Assembly (NCBI RefSeq): GCF_014644555.1
Contig: NZ_BMKX01000001.1
Location: 372,001 to 436,000, forward strand
Length of the DNA: 64,000 bases
Source of the DNA: Glutamicibacter ardleyensis
GTDB lineage: Bacteria; Actinomycetota; Actinomycetes; Actinomycetales; Micrococcaceae
Direction: 5' to 3'
Positions 45,690 through 55,127 of this stretch are shown one piece after another. Position 1 is the first letter of the stretch. Every line of letters starts with the position of its first letter. A program made the translations under genes and the position numbers. The notes beneath the pieces were generated by a model. It was not told the origin of the DNA, searched no databases, and saw nothing but the letters and a program-made list of their open reading frames with translations.

Positions 45690-46667
45690 CTAGTAGGCGA
45701 AGGACCGGTCGAGGGCTTCGAGTAGCTTGTCGATGTCCGGCAGGTACTGGGATTCGACCTTCGAGATCGGGTACGGCATATGGAATCCGCCCACACGCAG
45801 CACCGGCGCCTCCAATGAGAGGAACGCGCGTTCGGTGATTCGCGCTGCGATCTCCCCGCCGATCCCGCCAAAGGTCGGAGCCTCGTGGGTCACGATCAGC
45901 CGCCCGGTCTTCTGCACCGACTCGGTGATGGTGTCAAAATCAATGGGTGAGAGCGAACGCAGGTCGATCACTTCCACCGAGCGGCCATCTTCGCGCGCGG
46001 CCTCGGCAGCTGCCAAGGCGATCGGCACCAGCGGGCCGTAGGCCACGATGGTCGCATCATCGCCGGGACGAACCACCTGCGCCTTGAACGCGTCCAGCGC
46101 CGGCGTTTCGGTATCCACCTCACCCTTGAGCCAGTAGCGGCGCTTGGGTTCCAGATAAATCACCGGGTCCTGGCAGGCCGCGGCCTGCTGGATCATCCAG
46201 TACGCGTCGTGCGCGTTGGACGGGGTGATCACGCGCAGCCCGGCGGTGTGCACAAACAGCGCCTCAGGAGATTCGGAGTGATGTTCGATCGATCCGATAC
46301 CGCCACCATAAGGGATCCGGATCACCACCGGAACCGTCAGCCGGCCCTCGGAACGCGCATGCATTTTGGCCAGCTGCGTGGTGATCTGGCTGAAGGCGGG
46401 GAACACAAAACCATCAAACTGGATTTCCACCAGTGGGCTGATCCCGCGCAACGCCATACCTACCGCGCCGCCGACGATCCCGGCCTCACCCAGTGGGGAA
46501 TCAATGACCCGGTGGGCGCCGTATTTGTCGATCAGCCCGTCGGTAATGCGATACACGCCACCGAGGCGGCCAATATCTTCACCCATGAGGATCGCGCGGT
46601 CATTGGATTCGAGTATCTTATCCAGGCCCGTGGTGATGGCCTTGGCAAGCGTCATAGTTGTCGTCAA
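45690..46667 (-). CDS. bkdB: Branched-chain 2-oxoacid dehydrogenase E1 beta
   Basis: A 325-residue transketolase-like beta subunit. [16 protein letters not shown] and [18 protein letters not shown] are the family signatures near the TPP site, and [20 protein letters not shown] follows. Start is put at TTG 46667, since GGAG at the end of the E1-alpha gene is seven bases away; the ATG at 46655 has no RBS at proper distance. Pairs with E1 alpha to decarboxylate branched-chain keto acids from valine, leucine and isoleucine. Confidence 0.9.
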   Translation of the reverse strand: MTTTMTLAKAITTGLDKILESNDRAILMGEDIGRLGGVYRITDGLIDKYGAHRVIDSPLGEAGIVGGAVGMALRGISPLVEIQFDGFVFPAFSQITTQLAKMHARSEGRLTVPVVIRIPYGGGIGSIEHHSESPEALFVHTAGLRVITPSNAHDAYWMIQQAAACQDPVIYLEPKRRYWLKGEVDTETPALDAFKAQVVRPGDDATIVAYGPLVPIALAAAEAAREDGRSVEVIDLRSLSPIDFDTITESVQKTGRLIVTHEAPTFGGIGGEIAARITERAFLSLEAPVLRVGGFHMPYPISKVESQYLPDIDKLLEALDRSFAY

Positions 46668-46668
46668 T

Positions 46669-47814
46669 TTACTTCTCCCCCACGCCTGATTCGTCCGCAA
46701 ACCCGGCCTCGTATTCCAAATGCCAAGCCAGCTCCTCCTGAATCAGCGGGTGCGCCTCGGCGTACACCTGCTCGAAGGATTTGGCCAGCGGTGGCACAGG
46801 GAAAGCCATCGCGTCCTTGCGGACCTTTGCTGCCATCTCGTCGCCGTCGGTTGCCAGCTGCGCAAAGAATGCTTCGTCAACAATCTTGTTTTCACGCAGA
46901 TACGTTTCCAACCGAATCAGCGGATCCTTCGGAGCCCACGCGAGCTCATCTTCGCTCATTCGGTACTTGGTTGGATCATCTGCGGTGGTGTGTGCACCCA
47001 ATCGATAGGTCATCGCCTCGATGAGTACCGGCCCTTTTCCGCTGCGTGCATGCTCCAGCGCCCAGCGAGTTGCTGCCAACACCGCGAGCACGTCGTTACC
47101 GTCTACCTGGATGCCTGGCATCCCATAACCGGCCGCGCGGTGAACCAAATCCACCTTCGACTGCACGTCGAATGGTACCGAGATGGCCCACTGGTTGTTC
47201 TGGCAGAAGAACACCACCGGAGCGTTGAAGGAGTTCGCGAAAACCATCGCTTCGTGGGTTTCGCCCTCGGTGGATGAACCGTCTCCGAAGTAGGCCACCA
47301 CCGCGTCGCCTTCGGCGGCACGTTTAGCTTCATCCCAGCCGTGCTGGTCAAGGTTGATTGCCATTCCATAGCCCGATGCGTGCGGCATCTGCGCCGCGAG
47401 CACCATCGTGTACATGTGGAAGTTGTTTTCCCGAGGGTCCCAGCCGCCACCGGAGATTCCACGGAAGAGCCGCAACATCTCGGAGAAGGAGACGTTGCGG
47501 GTCAGTGCCACACCGTGTTCACGGTAGGTCGGGAAGATGTAATCGCTAGGACGGGTGGCTCGACCCGAACCGATCTGCGCCGCTTCTTGCCCACGCAACG
47601 GGACCCAGAGGCACAGCTGCCCTTGGCGTTGCAGGGCCGTAGCCTCTTGGTCGAATCGGCGAGTCAACGCCATATCGCGGTAAAAACCACGCAACATGTC
47701 GTCGTCAACGTCACCCAAATACGCATCGTACATTTGGTTGGGAAGACGCTGGCCTTCCGGAGTCAGAATCTGCACTAGACCCTGGTCCGTCGCCTCATTC
47801 GCGGCACGCGACAT
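46669..47814 (-). CDS. bkdA: Branched-chain 2-oxoacid dehydrogenase E1 alpha
   Basis: A 381-residue TPP-dependent subunit. GDGSSTEGETHEAMVFANSF holds the TPP motif GDG...N, followed by PVVFFCQNNQWAIS. YRLGAHTTADDPTKYR is the phosphorylation-loop region found in E1 alpha proteins. AAGGA precedes ATG 47814. First gene of bkdABC. The closest known architecture is mycobacterial BkdA rather than the single-chain AceE. Products feed acyl-CoA dehydrogenation and branched fatty-acid primers. Confidence 0.9.
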   Translation of the reverse strand: MSRAANEATDQGLVQILTPEGQRLPNQMYDAYLGDVDDDMLRGFYRDMALTRRFDQEATALQRQGQLCLWVPLRGQEAAQIGSGRATRPSDYIFPTYREHGVALTRNVSFSEMLRLFRGISGGGWDPRENNFHMYTMVLAAQMPHASGYGMAINLDQHGWDEAKRAAEGDAVVAYFGDGSSTEGETHEAMVFANSFNAPVVFFCQNNQWAISVPFDVQSKVDLVHRAAGYGMPGIQVDGNDVLAVLAATRWALEHARSGKGPVLIEAMTYRLGAHTTADDPTKYRMSEDELAWAPKDPLIRLETYLRENKIVDEAFFAQLATDGDEMAAKVRKDAMAFPVPPLAKSFEQVYAEAHPLIQEELAWHLEYEAGFADESGVGEK

Positions 47815-47935
47815 AAAACATCCTTCAATCATTCATATGCCCCTTCAGGAATACATTCCCTATGGGACATATAGCGGCTTAACTACTAAACAGCCTATAT
47901 CTTTCGGCCTCTAAAACGCGAGAATTAGAAGCACG

Positions 47936-49051
47936 TCAGCCGAGCTTTAAATCCTCAGAATTCTTGCACAATTCGATGAAACGATCATTCGCTTCAACCT
48001 CCGCGATCGAGATGCGCACACCCTCGGAGCCAAACCCACGAACCGACAACGCCCGCGCCTGGGCACGCTGCACGAACTCTTGGGTGTTTTCACCCAACGG
48101 CAACCAGATGAAGTTCGCCTGAGTTTGCGGGAATACCCAACCCAGCGCTCGCAAAGCGGCCACCACGCGCTCACGTTCCTGAACTAAACTCTCCACGCGT
48201 TCAAGCACCTTATCGATGTTTGCCAGCGAGGCAACGGCGGCATCTTCGGCGACCGAAGAAACAGCAAACGGGGTCGCCACCACACGAATATTTTCGGTGA
48301 TCTCCGGGTGTGCAACACTGTAGCCAACGCGAAGGTTAGCCAAGCCGTGCGCCTTGGAGAACGTGCGCAACAACACCACGTTTGGATTCTTGCGGTAGGT
48401 GTTCACACCGTTCACGGAATGCTCATCACGAACAAACTCGATGTAGGCCTCATCTAAGACGATCAGCACGTTGCGTGGCACGCGGGCGATGAAGTCATCA
48501 ACCTCTGCCTGCGTCAGGATGGGGCCGGTGGGGTTATTCGGAGTGCACAACAAAATCACCGAGGTGTTTTCGTTAACTGCTGCGATCATCGATTCCAGGT
48601 CGTGACGACCATCGGACAAGACCGGAATTTCCACCGGCAACGCCCCTGCGCTTTGCACCAAGATCGGGTAGGCCTCAAATGAGCGCCACGCGTAGATGAC
48701 CTCATCCTGAATTCCGTCCTCGTTCTGTCCCGCGAAAGTGGTCAGAATCTGAGTCAGTGCGCCAAGTGAACCGGCACCGGAGACGATGTCTTCGGCCGGC
48801 ACGTCAAGATACTCGCTCAGGCTCGTGCGCAGCTTCGTCGACAGGCTATCGGGGTAGCGGTTCAGCGCATCCTGCGCCAAGACCGCCTGACGCACCTCAT
48901 CAATTGGGCCAAAAGGAATCTCATTCGACGAAAGCTTGAATGATTCAAGCCCTTCGACCGCTACCGGTGGTTTGCCGGCGGCGTACTTAGGCAAGCGCGC
49001 AACGATGGAACGAGGTTGCACCAGATCTTGGATTACAGGGTTCTCACTCAT
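47936..49051 (-). CDS. hisC: Histidinol-phosphate/aromatic aminotransferase
   Basis: A 371-residue fold-type I PLP aminotransferase. Lys233 in LRTFSKAHGLANLRVGY binds PLP; CTPNNPTGP (169-177) and DEAYIEF (200-206) complete the site. HisC transfers an amino group to histidinol phosphate. No other his gene is in the window, so an aromatic aminotransferase (Pat/HisC2) is a fair alternative, and its place upstream of bkd would suit amino-acid turnover. Confidence 0.8.
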   Translation of the reverse strand: MSENPVIQDLVQPRSIVARLPKYAAGKPPVAVEGLESFKLSSNEIPFGPIDEVRQAVLAQDALNRYPDSLSTKLRTSLSEYLDVPAEDIVSGAGSLGALTQILTTFAGQNEDGIQDEVIYAWRSFEAYPILVQSAGALPVEIPVLSDGRHDLESMIAAVNENTSVILLCTPNNPTGPILTQAEVDDFIARVPRNVLIVLDEAYIEFVRDEHSVNGVNTYRKNPNVVLLRTFSKAHGLANLRVGYSVAHPEITENIRVVATPFAVSSVAEDAAVASLANIDKVLERVESLVQERERVVAALRALGWVFPQTQANFIWLPLGENTQEFVQRAQARALSVRGFGSEGVRISIAEVEANDRFIELCKNSEDLKLG

Positions 49052-49132
49052 AGCTCAAGCCTAGTGCCCGGCGGCGCAATCGGCAGATTCCTTTTCCACC
49101 GATCATCCAGTCTTCTATGACAAAGTTGGCTT

Positions 49133-49519
49133 ATGAGTTTTTTGATTCGAGTCATTATCAACGCCCTCGCGCTTGCCGCGGCCGTGTGGGTTGTCCCCGG
49201 CCTTCATATCTCGGCGATGAGCGATGACCTGATGGGCTCCGTCATTGCCTACCTGATCATTGGCCTGATCTTCGGTCTGATCAACGCCTTAGTGCGTCCG
49301 ATCGTCGCGTTCTTCACGCTGCCCATCACCTGCCTGACCTTGGGCTTGTTCACCGTGATCGTCAACGCCTTGATGCTCTTACTCACCAGTTGGCTGACAC
49401 AGTTCACTCCGGTCGGACTAAGTATCGACAAATTTTGGTGGGACGCAATCGCTGGCACCATCATCATCTCGATCATTTCCGCGGTCCTCGGCGTATTTGT
49501 GGGTAAGGAAAAACGCTAG
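49133..49519 (+). CDS. Phage-holin-4 superfamily (DUF360/YvlD) membrane protein
   Basis: A 128-residue protein with four hydrophobic helices, MSFLIRVIINALALAAAVWV at the start and INALVRPIVAFFTLPI between TM2 and TM3, the conserved YvlD-type turn. Despite the family name it is a chromosomal envelope protein, not a phage lysis gene. Function unknown. Divergent from hisC. Confidence 0.82.
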   Translation: MSFLIRVIINALALAAAVWVVPGLHISAMSDDLMGSVIAYLIIGLIFGLINALVRPIVAFFTLPITCLTLGLFTVIVNALMLLLTSWLTQFTPVGLSIDKFWWDAIAGTIIISIISAVLGVFVGKEKR

Positions 49520-49533
49520 CCCCTCCGCTACAC

Positions 49534-49579
49534 CGGTGTCCGTTGGACGATGAAATAGTTCAGCGTCCAACGGACACCG
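49534..49579 (+). terminator. Perfect 16-base inverted repeat after DUF360 gene
   Basis: CGGTGTCCGTTGGACG (49534-49549) pairs fully with CGTCCAACGGACACCG (49564-49579) around a 14-base loop. No U tract follows, so it may be a terminator or a protein-binding site for the next gene. Confidence 0.55.
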
Positions 49580-49656
49580 AAAATACTCAGCTGGCGAGTT
49601 TTCCACAACTTGCACGTTGGCCACCCACGGCGCAGGATCCAGTTCATACTCAACTC

Positions 49657-51363
49657 ATGAACACCACCGCCGGGGTTAGCCTCACCGAACTGCATACGAC
49701 GCTCACCGAGCTCACCGCAGCCACCAGTGAGCCAGAAAACCTCACGGGCGAAACCCTGCGCAAACTGGCCACCACCGGCACCGCACTGTTCACCTTCCTA
49801 CGCCTACATCTGGCAGAGACCACCGATCCCCGCCTCGCCCTAGAATTAGCCACCACCGGCCAACAGCTCGAAGACGAAGCAGCACGTATCCGTGTCACCG
49901 GTGCTGAACGACTCGCAGCCACCAACGCCCACACCCTTCACGAAACAGAACTCGACACACTACGCACCACCGCCCCAGACACCACCCGCTTGCCTCACCG
50001 CTGCGCTGGTAAAGCAAGCTTCCAAACCCCTGCCGCACTCTTAGCTTCCTGGACTCATATTCCTTTTGGTGAAGCGAGCAAACTCATCGGCGACGCCAGC
50101 GATCTGATCAGCCGCCGGGATATGGCAGGTAACCAGCTCCCACCGCGCTTTGAACACTTAGCCACACTATTTACCACCCCAGACACGGAACAATCCCCGG
50201 CGTTGCATCCGGCGGTGGTGCGGGAGATCAGTCAGAAACTGGCTAAGCGTGAACCTAAGGACCAGACCTTTGAGGGGATCCGTACCGAGCCGACGTTGTT
50301 TCATGCAGATGGCCGCCCGGTGGAAGAACACGCAGCCACCCTGCTTACCGGCGGGCAGAGTGTTGCTGAAACGAACAAACAGGTCAAAGAACTGATCACT
50401 ACCGCGAGTACTACTGCAGGTACTGCAACATCCTCCTCGCTGCGTCGGGGATTCTTCCCGTTACCGATTAAGAACGAGTTCACCCGCGAGTTTCTCTTGC
50501 GGGTCACCACGGTGGAAGGTGAGTACTTTGATTCGTTGGCCGCTCATGCAGCTAACGGGCGCACCCGTGCCGGGGCGCAGGCTCGGGTCAACCGTCCGCC
50601 ACAGGCTGGCACGGTTAACGAGTCGGATACCGGTACTGAATCCGCTGAAGCTGCACCTGCCGTTGACGAACCAACCACCGACCCAGAATCAGAAACACTA
50701 GACGAAGCAGCCGCACAGCCGATCCCAGCAGAACCTAGCATCTTGGACTTCTTACCCGAAGGGGCATTGGAGGAAGCGATCTGGGAACCAGAAACCACCG
50801 AGGTCCCGGCGACGGTCCCTGAACGAGCGTTGAATGCGTTGATGGATATCCTCACCATGGTTCCGACCGGTGGAGGTGGCAGCCAACGGATTAGACCTGA
50901 GGTTCTGGTGCATTTGAAGCTCGAAGATTTGCAGGATCTCGCTTCTGGTGATGCGCGCACTGCTCACGGGGTGAATCTCCCGCCCGGGGATCTCAGACGG
51001 TTGTTGTGCGAAGCCGATATTATCCCGGCAATCTTTAACTCGAAGAGTGAGTTGCTTGACTATGGTCGAGCCCAACGGTTGGTTCCGGAGAGGCTCAAGC
51101 GCGCGGTGTTGGCTCGTGATCATGGGTGTGTTGTGCCTGGTTGTACTGAGCCGCCGGAGAAGATTGAGTTTCACCATGTTGATCCGTGGTGGATGGGCGG
51201 CGAAACGAAGCTCATCAATTTGGCGGGTCTGTGTCGTGGTGGGCATATGGATGCTGATTCGGGTCGGATCAAGGTCGTGATGATTGATGGGTTGCCGCAC
51301 GTGATTTTGCCGAAGCATATTGACCCGTTGCAAAAGCCGCGGCGTAATACTTACTGGGACTGA
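49657..51363 (+). CDS. DUF222 / HNH endonuclease domain protein
   Basis: A 568-residue protein. Residues about 1-330 match the helical DUF222 region, then an acidic linker (about 345-395, rich in Glu/Thr/Ala). The C-terminal HNH domain has RDHGCVVPGC, EFHHVDPWWMGGET and NLAGLCRGGHMD, so the metal-binding Cys and catalytic His are present. These proteins are multicopy in Arthrobacter-like genomes and of unknown function. ATG 49657 begins the domain; the longer upstream frame includes the palindrome and is not favoured. Confidence 0.82.
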   Translation: MNTTAGVSLTELHTTLTELTAATSEPENLTGETLRKLATTGTALFTFLRLHLAETTDPRLALELATTGQQLEDEAARIRVTGAERLAATNAHTLHETELDTLRTTAPDTTRLPHRCAGKASFQTPAALLASWTHIPFGEASKLIGDASDLISRRDMAGNQLPPRFEHLATLFTTPDTEQSPALHPAVVREISQKLAKREPKDQTFEGIRTEPTLFHADGRPVEEHAATLLTGGQSVAETNKQVKELITTASTTAGTATSSSLRRGFFPLPIKNEFTREFLLRVTTVEGEYFDSLAAHAANGRTRAGAQARVNRPPQAGTVNESDTGTESAEAAPAVDEPTTDPESETLDEAAAQPIPAEPSILDFLPEGALEEAIWEPETTEVPATVPERALNALMDILTMVPTGGGGSQRIRPEVLVHLKLEDLQDLASGDARTAHGVNLPPGDLRRLLCEADIIPAIFNSKSELLDYGRAQRLVPERLKRAVLARDHGCVVPGCTEPPEKIEFHHVDPWWMGGETKLINLAGLCRGGHMDADSGRIKVVMIDGLPHVILPKHIDPLQKPRRNTYWD

Positions 51364-51882
51364 CTCCCGATCGGGGCAGCGTTCTACTGTTAACAAGAAC
51401 GTCCGACCACACCCCACACAGATACCTATCCACTCACCGCCAGTAGCAATCCTCGTCAGGCTTGTTGAGGATTACTACTGGCTCTTTACTGCCCAATTTC
51501 TTCGTCAAATCGGCGACATCTTCCACATTGTCGCATGCATTGTCTGTAACGACTTTCGACGTCCAAAGCCATGCAAACAACGGGTTAGATCCAGCTCCCT
51601 GAATGCGCAAAGTTACTCTGCACTCTTACTGTTCTGATGAGCGCAGGAGTAAGTCCATCCGGTACCCGCCAGGGCAAGGACAATGGCAGCGGTCTTGCAG
51701 ACAATTGTGTGTCAGCGCTTCGCGACAAGTAGTCACCATTAGATGATGCAACGGCACGCTATCGTGCCGTGATTCTTCAGCGTCGAGGCAAAACTCTGAA
51801 TTGCCCGGCCTGATGGACAAGACAAAACCCACGCCCGAATGGCTCGGGGTGGGGCAAACAATGTACGAGTGCGTATTCGGGA
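51364..51882. other. About 520-base spacer without a supportable gene
   Basis: Between convergent DUF222-HNH and the hydrolase gene. Short frames such as 51626-51916 on the minus strand show no motif. GC is lower than in the flanking genes. The only structure I see is the terminator at 51828-51854. Confidence 0.4.
51828..51854 (-). terminator. Terminator of WXG100-like/hydrolase operon
   Basis: On the minus strand CCCCACCCCGA pairs with TCGGGCGTGGG (one bulge) and is followed by TTTTGTCTTG. It starts 29 bases past the hydrolase stop. Confidence 0.6.
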
Positions 51883-53229
51883 CTACCGCCCCATCCGATA
51901 TTTTTCTGCTTCCCATTCTTCGTGCTTCGTATTCTTGGGGCGTTCTTTGCGTTCGATCTTGAACTTCCGATAGGTCAGTGGTCCCGGGGGGATTGCGAAT
52001 TCCCGCAAATTATCCTGCAAATCTGGAACCGGATTCTCGACCATCTCTTTTAAGTGATCCCCATAATTATCTAAATCGTGGGGCTTGCCGAAAAGCCCGT
52101 CATCGAGTTGATCTTCATTCCGTGGACCGTCAAATTTCACCGTGATTTGATCTTTCTTCCGCGTATTCTCCGTACCATCGGTCCCAGGAACCATGTCTTT
52201 GGAATCCTCAAGGGATAGGCTGCGGATATCTTCGGGAAGATCGATGTGCCCAATGGGCGAGCCAAAGGTCAGCATCTTTTTCATTTTGAACTTTTTGCGC
52301 AGGAACTTGTTCTTCATCAGGTTCGCGATGTGTATCCCACCTTGCGAATATCCACTAAGAATCACCTCGTCGCCGTCCTGCGCTCCACTAATTTCAAGTG
52401 CTTCAGCAATCGGCCCCGCAAAGTTTTCCGAATCCAAACCAAATCCGTCGATAATTCCATACGTGTCAAAGGGGTTCTGCCCGTCTGAGTCCGGCTGAGT
52501 TCCGGGAAGAATCACCAGGTGGACGTTCTTTCCGTCCTTCTCTGCCTCTGCAATCAGAATCTTCCCGTCCTCTTCGGGGCCTGCATCGTTGAGGACCTGA
52601 TGCAGCTTGTAGAACGTATTGACCGTTCCATCGGACTCAAATTTCTCTACCGGGTCCGAGTCGCTCAGCTTCAACTCTTTGTTACGAAATGGCCCCCAGA
52701 TCTTGATGAACTCTGCGAGGTTCTGCGTAGTTTCATGCATCATCTCTGGTTGTGGTCGGGCAAAGCCAAAACGGTCACGAGGAGAGGAAAGCAAGACAAA
52801 AAGTTTGAGAATATTTTCCATGTCTTGGGTGGGCGGACGTGAATCGTTATGACGCGTGTTGTTCCATAGGTCCACCAGAATCTGCCATTTGCCGGAAACC
52901 AGAATTGAATTTTCGATCCGGGTTTCGGCCCTGACATAATTCTCGATCGCGGCGGAAACTTTCTCTTCCAGCCGACGCGCATCGAGCACCGCCTCGGTGG
53001 CGTGGTGATACCCGGTGCGCAATTTATCCGCCAGAACTCCGACCGCATACCCATGGTTCGCTATCCCATTAGCTAGGCATTGGCTTTGTGATTGTCGTTG
53101 GCATTCTTGGGCGCGTACCGAAGCCCTGAGCAGTTGTGCCTGAACATCTTGAAGTTGTCCATATACTTGTTGACAAATTTGACGTGATTGGGCGTAATCC
53201 AAGGAGTTGTAATTGACGTCATACCCCAT
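51883..53229 (-). CDS. Alpha/beta-hydrolase protein with helical N-terminus, possible secreted effector
   Basis: A 448-residue protein. Residues 1-115 are helical and Gln/Ala-rich, like the targeting halves of type VII secretion substrates. Residues about 225-400 form an alpha/beta-hydrolase with nucleophile Ser295 in LSGYSQGGIH and HLVILPGTQPD as the oxyanion strand. The catalytic His is probably in the KPHDLDNYGDHL segment. No signal peptide or TM. The gene begins two bases after a WXG100-like gene. Lipase, esterase or toxin activity are all possible. GC here is lower (52% in one hand-counted line). Confidence 0.65.
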   Translation of the reverse strand: MGYDVNYNSLDYAQSRQICQQVYGQLQDVQAQLLRASVRAQECQRQSQSQCLANGIANHGYAVGVLADKLRTGYHHATEAVLDARRLEEKVSAAIENYVRAETRIENSILVSGKWQILVDLWNNTRHNDSRPPTQDMENILKLFVLLSSPRDRFGFARPQPEMMHETTQNLAEFIKIWGPFRNKELKLSDSDPVEKFESDGTVNTFYKLHQVLNDAGPEEDGKILIAEAEKDGKNVHLVILPGTQPDSDGQNPFDTYGIIDGFGLDSENFAGPIAEALEISGAQDGDEVILSGYSQGGIHIANLMKNKFLRKKFKMKKMLTFGSPIGHIDLPEDIRSLSLEDSKDMVPGTDGTENTRKKDQITVKFDGPRNEDQLDDGLFGKPHDLDNYGDHLKEMVENPVPDLQDNLREFAIPPGPLTYRKFKIERKERPKNTKHEEWEAEKYRMGR

Positions 53230-53231
53230 GG

Positions 53232-53504
53232 CTAGGACGCCATTCGCTGGTCAAGGATTTGTGCCTCTAACGCATTCATTTCACGAATAGCCAACGACAG
53301 ATACGATTCAGCTTCGCCCAATGCTTTGGTCAGCGCTATGAGCCTGTCGCTGAGTTGACTCACTTCCGAAGCGAACGCCTTACCAGCCGTAGACCTCCAA
53401 GTCAGGGAGTTGATTGAAGATAGTTGTTCGATCGCGAAGTGGGTCGTCGACTGGGCATCATCCAATTGGAAGGCCACCGAATCTAAGGTCGCCTGAAACA
53501 TCAT
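53232..53504 (-). CDS. WXG100-like small helical protein
   Basis: A 90-residue protein. TWRSTAGKAF puts Trp36 in the turn of a helix-turn-helix, the WxG-type position (here WRS), with long amphipathic helices on both sides. Such proteins are secreted as dimers by ESX/type VII systems or chaperone the protein encoded next to them. ATG 53504 follows GGGAG; a GTG upstream is less likely. No EssC/EccC genes are in the window. Confidence 0.6.
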   Translation of the reverse strand: MMFQATLDSVAFQLDDAQSTTHFAIEQLSSINSLTWRSTAGKAFASEVSQLSDRLIALTKALGEAESYLSLAIREMNALEAQILDQRMAS

Positions 53505-53657
53505 GATTTTCTCCCAGCGGTCATTCTTCACCGGGGAGTCGGTGAAAGTATGCCTCCATCTTCGCGCTGTTTCTGCGCTAGCTGAGGTGTTGGACTACGG
53601 GCTGTGGAAAGATCGTCGACCGTAAAAGATGTGATGTGCACCGAGTAATGAAAGAAT

Positions 53658-55073
53658 ATGAGCATGGCTGAGATTGCGCGCACTTCCCTTGCTAATGAAC
53701 CCCTGGCACTTGGTGCCCTCGACGGACGCTACCGCAGCGCGGTGGCACCGTTGGTTGACTACCTTTCCGAAGCGGCACTGAACCGCGATCGTGTCCACGT
53801 GGAAGTCGAATGGCTGATCCACCTGGCCGAAAACTCCGTACTTCCAGGTACCTCCCCGTTTACCGACCAGCAGCAGGCTGCCCTGCGCAAGATCGTCACC
53901 GACTTCGACGCTGACTCGGTGAAGGAACTTGCCGAGATCGAAGCCGTCACCGTGCACGATGTGAAGGCCGTCGAGTACTACATCGCGAACCGTCTGGATG
54001 CGATCGGCATCGGCCAGCTTAAGCCGATGGTTCACTTCGGTTGCACCAGTGAAGACATCAACAACCTGTCCTACGCGCTGGGCGTGCAGGGCGGCGTCAC
54101 CCAGGTGTGGCTGCCGGCAGCACGCGCGTTGGTTACCCAACTGACGGCAATGGCCGAGGAGTCCCGCGAAGTGCCGATGCTCTCGCGCACCCACGGACAG
54201 CCAGCCACCCCCACCACCTTGGGCAAGGAGCTGGCGGTTCTCGCTTGGCGCCTGACCCGCCAGCTGGACCGCATCGAAAAGACCGAATACCTGGGCAAAA
54301 TCAATGGTGCCACCGGTACCTACGCGGCGCACTACGCCTCGGTGCCAGGCGCCGATTGGCAGCAGGTGTCCAAGTCCTTCGTCGAGCACCTTGGTCTGAC
54401 CTGGAACCCGCTGACCACCCAGATCGAATCCCACGACTGGCAGGCCGAAGTTTACGCGGATATCGTTCGTTTCAACCGAATCTTGCACAACCTGTGCACC
54501 GACGTGTGGAGCTACATCTCCATCGGCTACTTCGCGCAGATCCCGGTGGAAGGTGCGACCGGCTCCTCCACCATGCCGCACAAGGTCAACCCGATCCGCT
54601 TCGAGAACGCCGAGGCGAACCTGGAGATTTCCAACGGTCTGCTCGACACCCTGGGCGCGACCTTGGTGACCAGCCGTTGGCAGCGCGACCTGACCGACTC
54701 CTCCTCGCAGCGCAACATCGGTACGGCCATCGGCCACTCGGTGCTTGCCATTTCCAACGTGGCCAAGGGCCTGGATCGTTTGGATGTTGCCGAGGCAGTG
54801 CTCGCGGACGATCTGGACCACAACTGGGAGGTGCTCGCCGAGGCCATTCAGATGGTCATGCGTGCCGAGGCCATCGCCGGCGTCGAAGGCATGGACAACC
54901 CGTACGAACGCCTGAAGGATCTGACCCGTGGACACCGCGTGGATGCGGTACGCCTGAAGGAATTTGTGGGCGAGCTGGGGCTGTCGGCGGCCGCCGAGGC
55001 TCGACTGCAGCAGCTCACTCCGGGTAGCTACACCGGTATCGCTTCGCAGTTGGTTGACCACCTGAAGAAGTAG
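53658..55073 (+). CDS. purB: Adenylosuccinate lyase
   Basis: A 471-residue superfamily lyase acting twice in purine synthesis (SAICAR and adenylosuccinate cleavage). SSTMPHKVNPIRFEN is the signature loop with the catalytic Ser; HFGCTSEDINNLSYAL and LSRTHGQPATPTTLGKE carry the active-site residues. The layout matches the E. coli-type PurB. ATG 53658 with weak upstream signal; a second ATG two codons later is possible. Confidence 0.93.
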   Translation: MSMAEIARTSLANEPLALGALDGRYRSAVAPLVDYLSEAALNRDRVHVEVEWLIHLAENSVLPGTSPFTDQQQAALRKIVTDFDADSVKELAEIEAVTVHDVKAVEYYIANRLDAIGIGQLKPMVHFGCTSEDINNLSYALGVQGGVTQVWLPAARALVTQLTAMAEESREVPMLSRTHGQPATPTTLGKELAVLAWRLTRQLDRIEKTEYLGKINGATGTYAAHYASVPGADWQQVSKSFVEHLGLTWNPLTTQIESHDWQAEVYADIVRFNRILHNLCTDVWSYISIGYFAQIPVEGATGSSTMPHKVNPIRFENAEANLEISNGLLDTLGATLVTSRWQRDLTDSSSQRNIGTAIGHSVLAISNVAKGLDRLDVAEAVLADDLDHNWEVLAEAIQMVMRAEAIAGVEGMDNPYERLKDLTRGHRVDAVRLKEFVGELGLSAAAEARLQQLTPGSYTGIASQLVDHLKK

Positions 55074-55081
55074 GTTTAACC

Positions 55082-55117
55082 GACTATCGCCCCGGACAAT
55101 GGCCCGGGGCGATAGTC
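55082..55117 (+). terminator. Terminator after purB
   Basis: Perfect 14-base arms GACTATCGCCCCGG and CCGGGGCGATAGTC with an 8-base loop, 9 bases past the purB stop, followed by ATTT. It also faces the gene at 55128. Confidence 0.85.
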
Positions 55118-55127
55118 ATTTAAGCGC

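Noticed and set aside
49133-49519. Holin, hence prophage
   Set aside because: DUF360/YvlD proteins share the name only; no phage genes lie around it.
53595-55061. 488-codon open frame on the minus strand opposite purB
   Set aside because: It is the antisense shadow of a high-GC gene. purB has intact motifs and a terminator; the antisense translation shows no family pattern.
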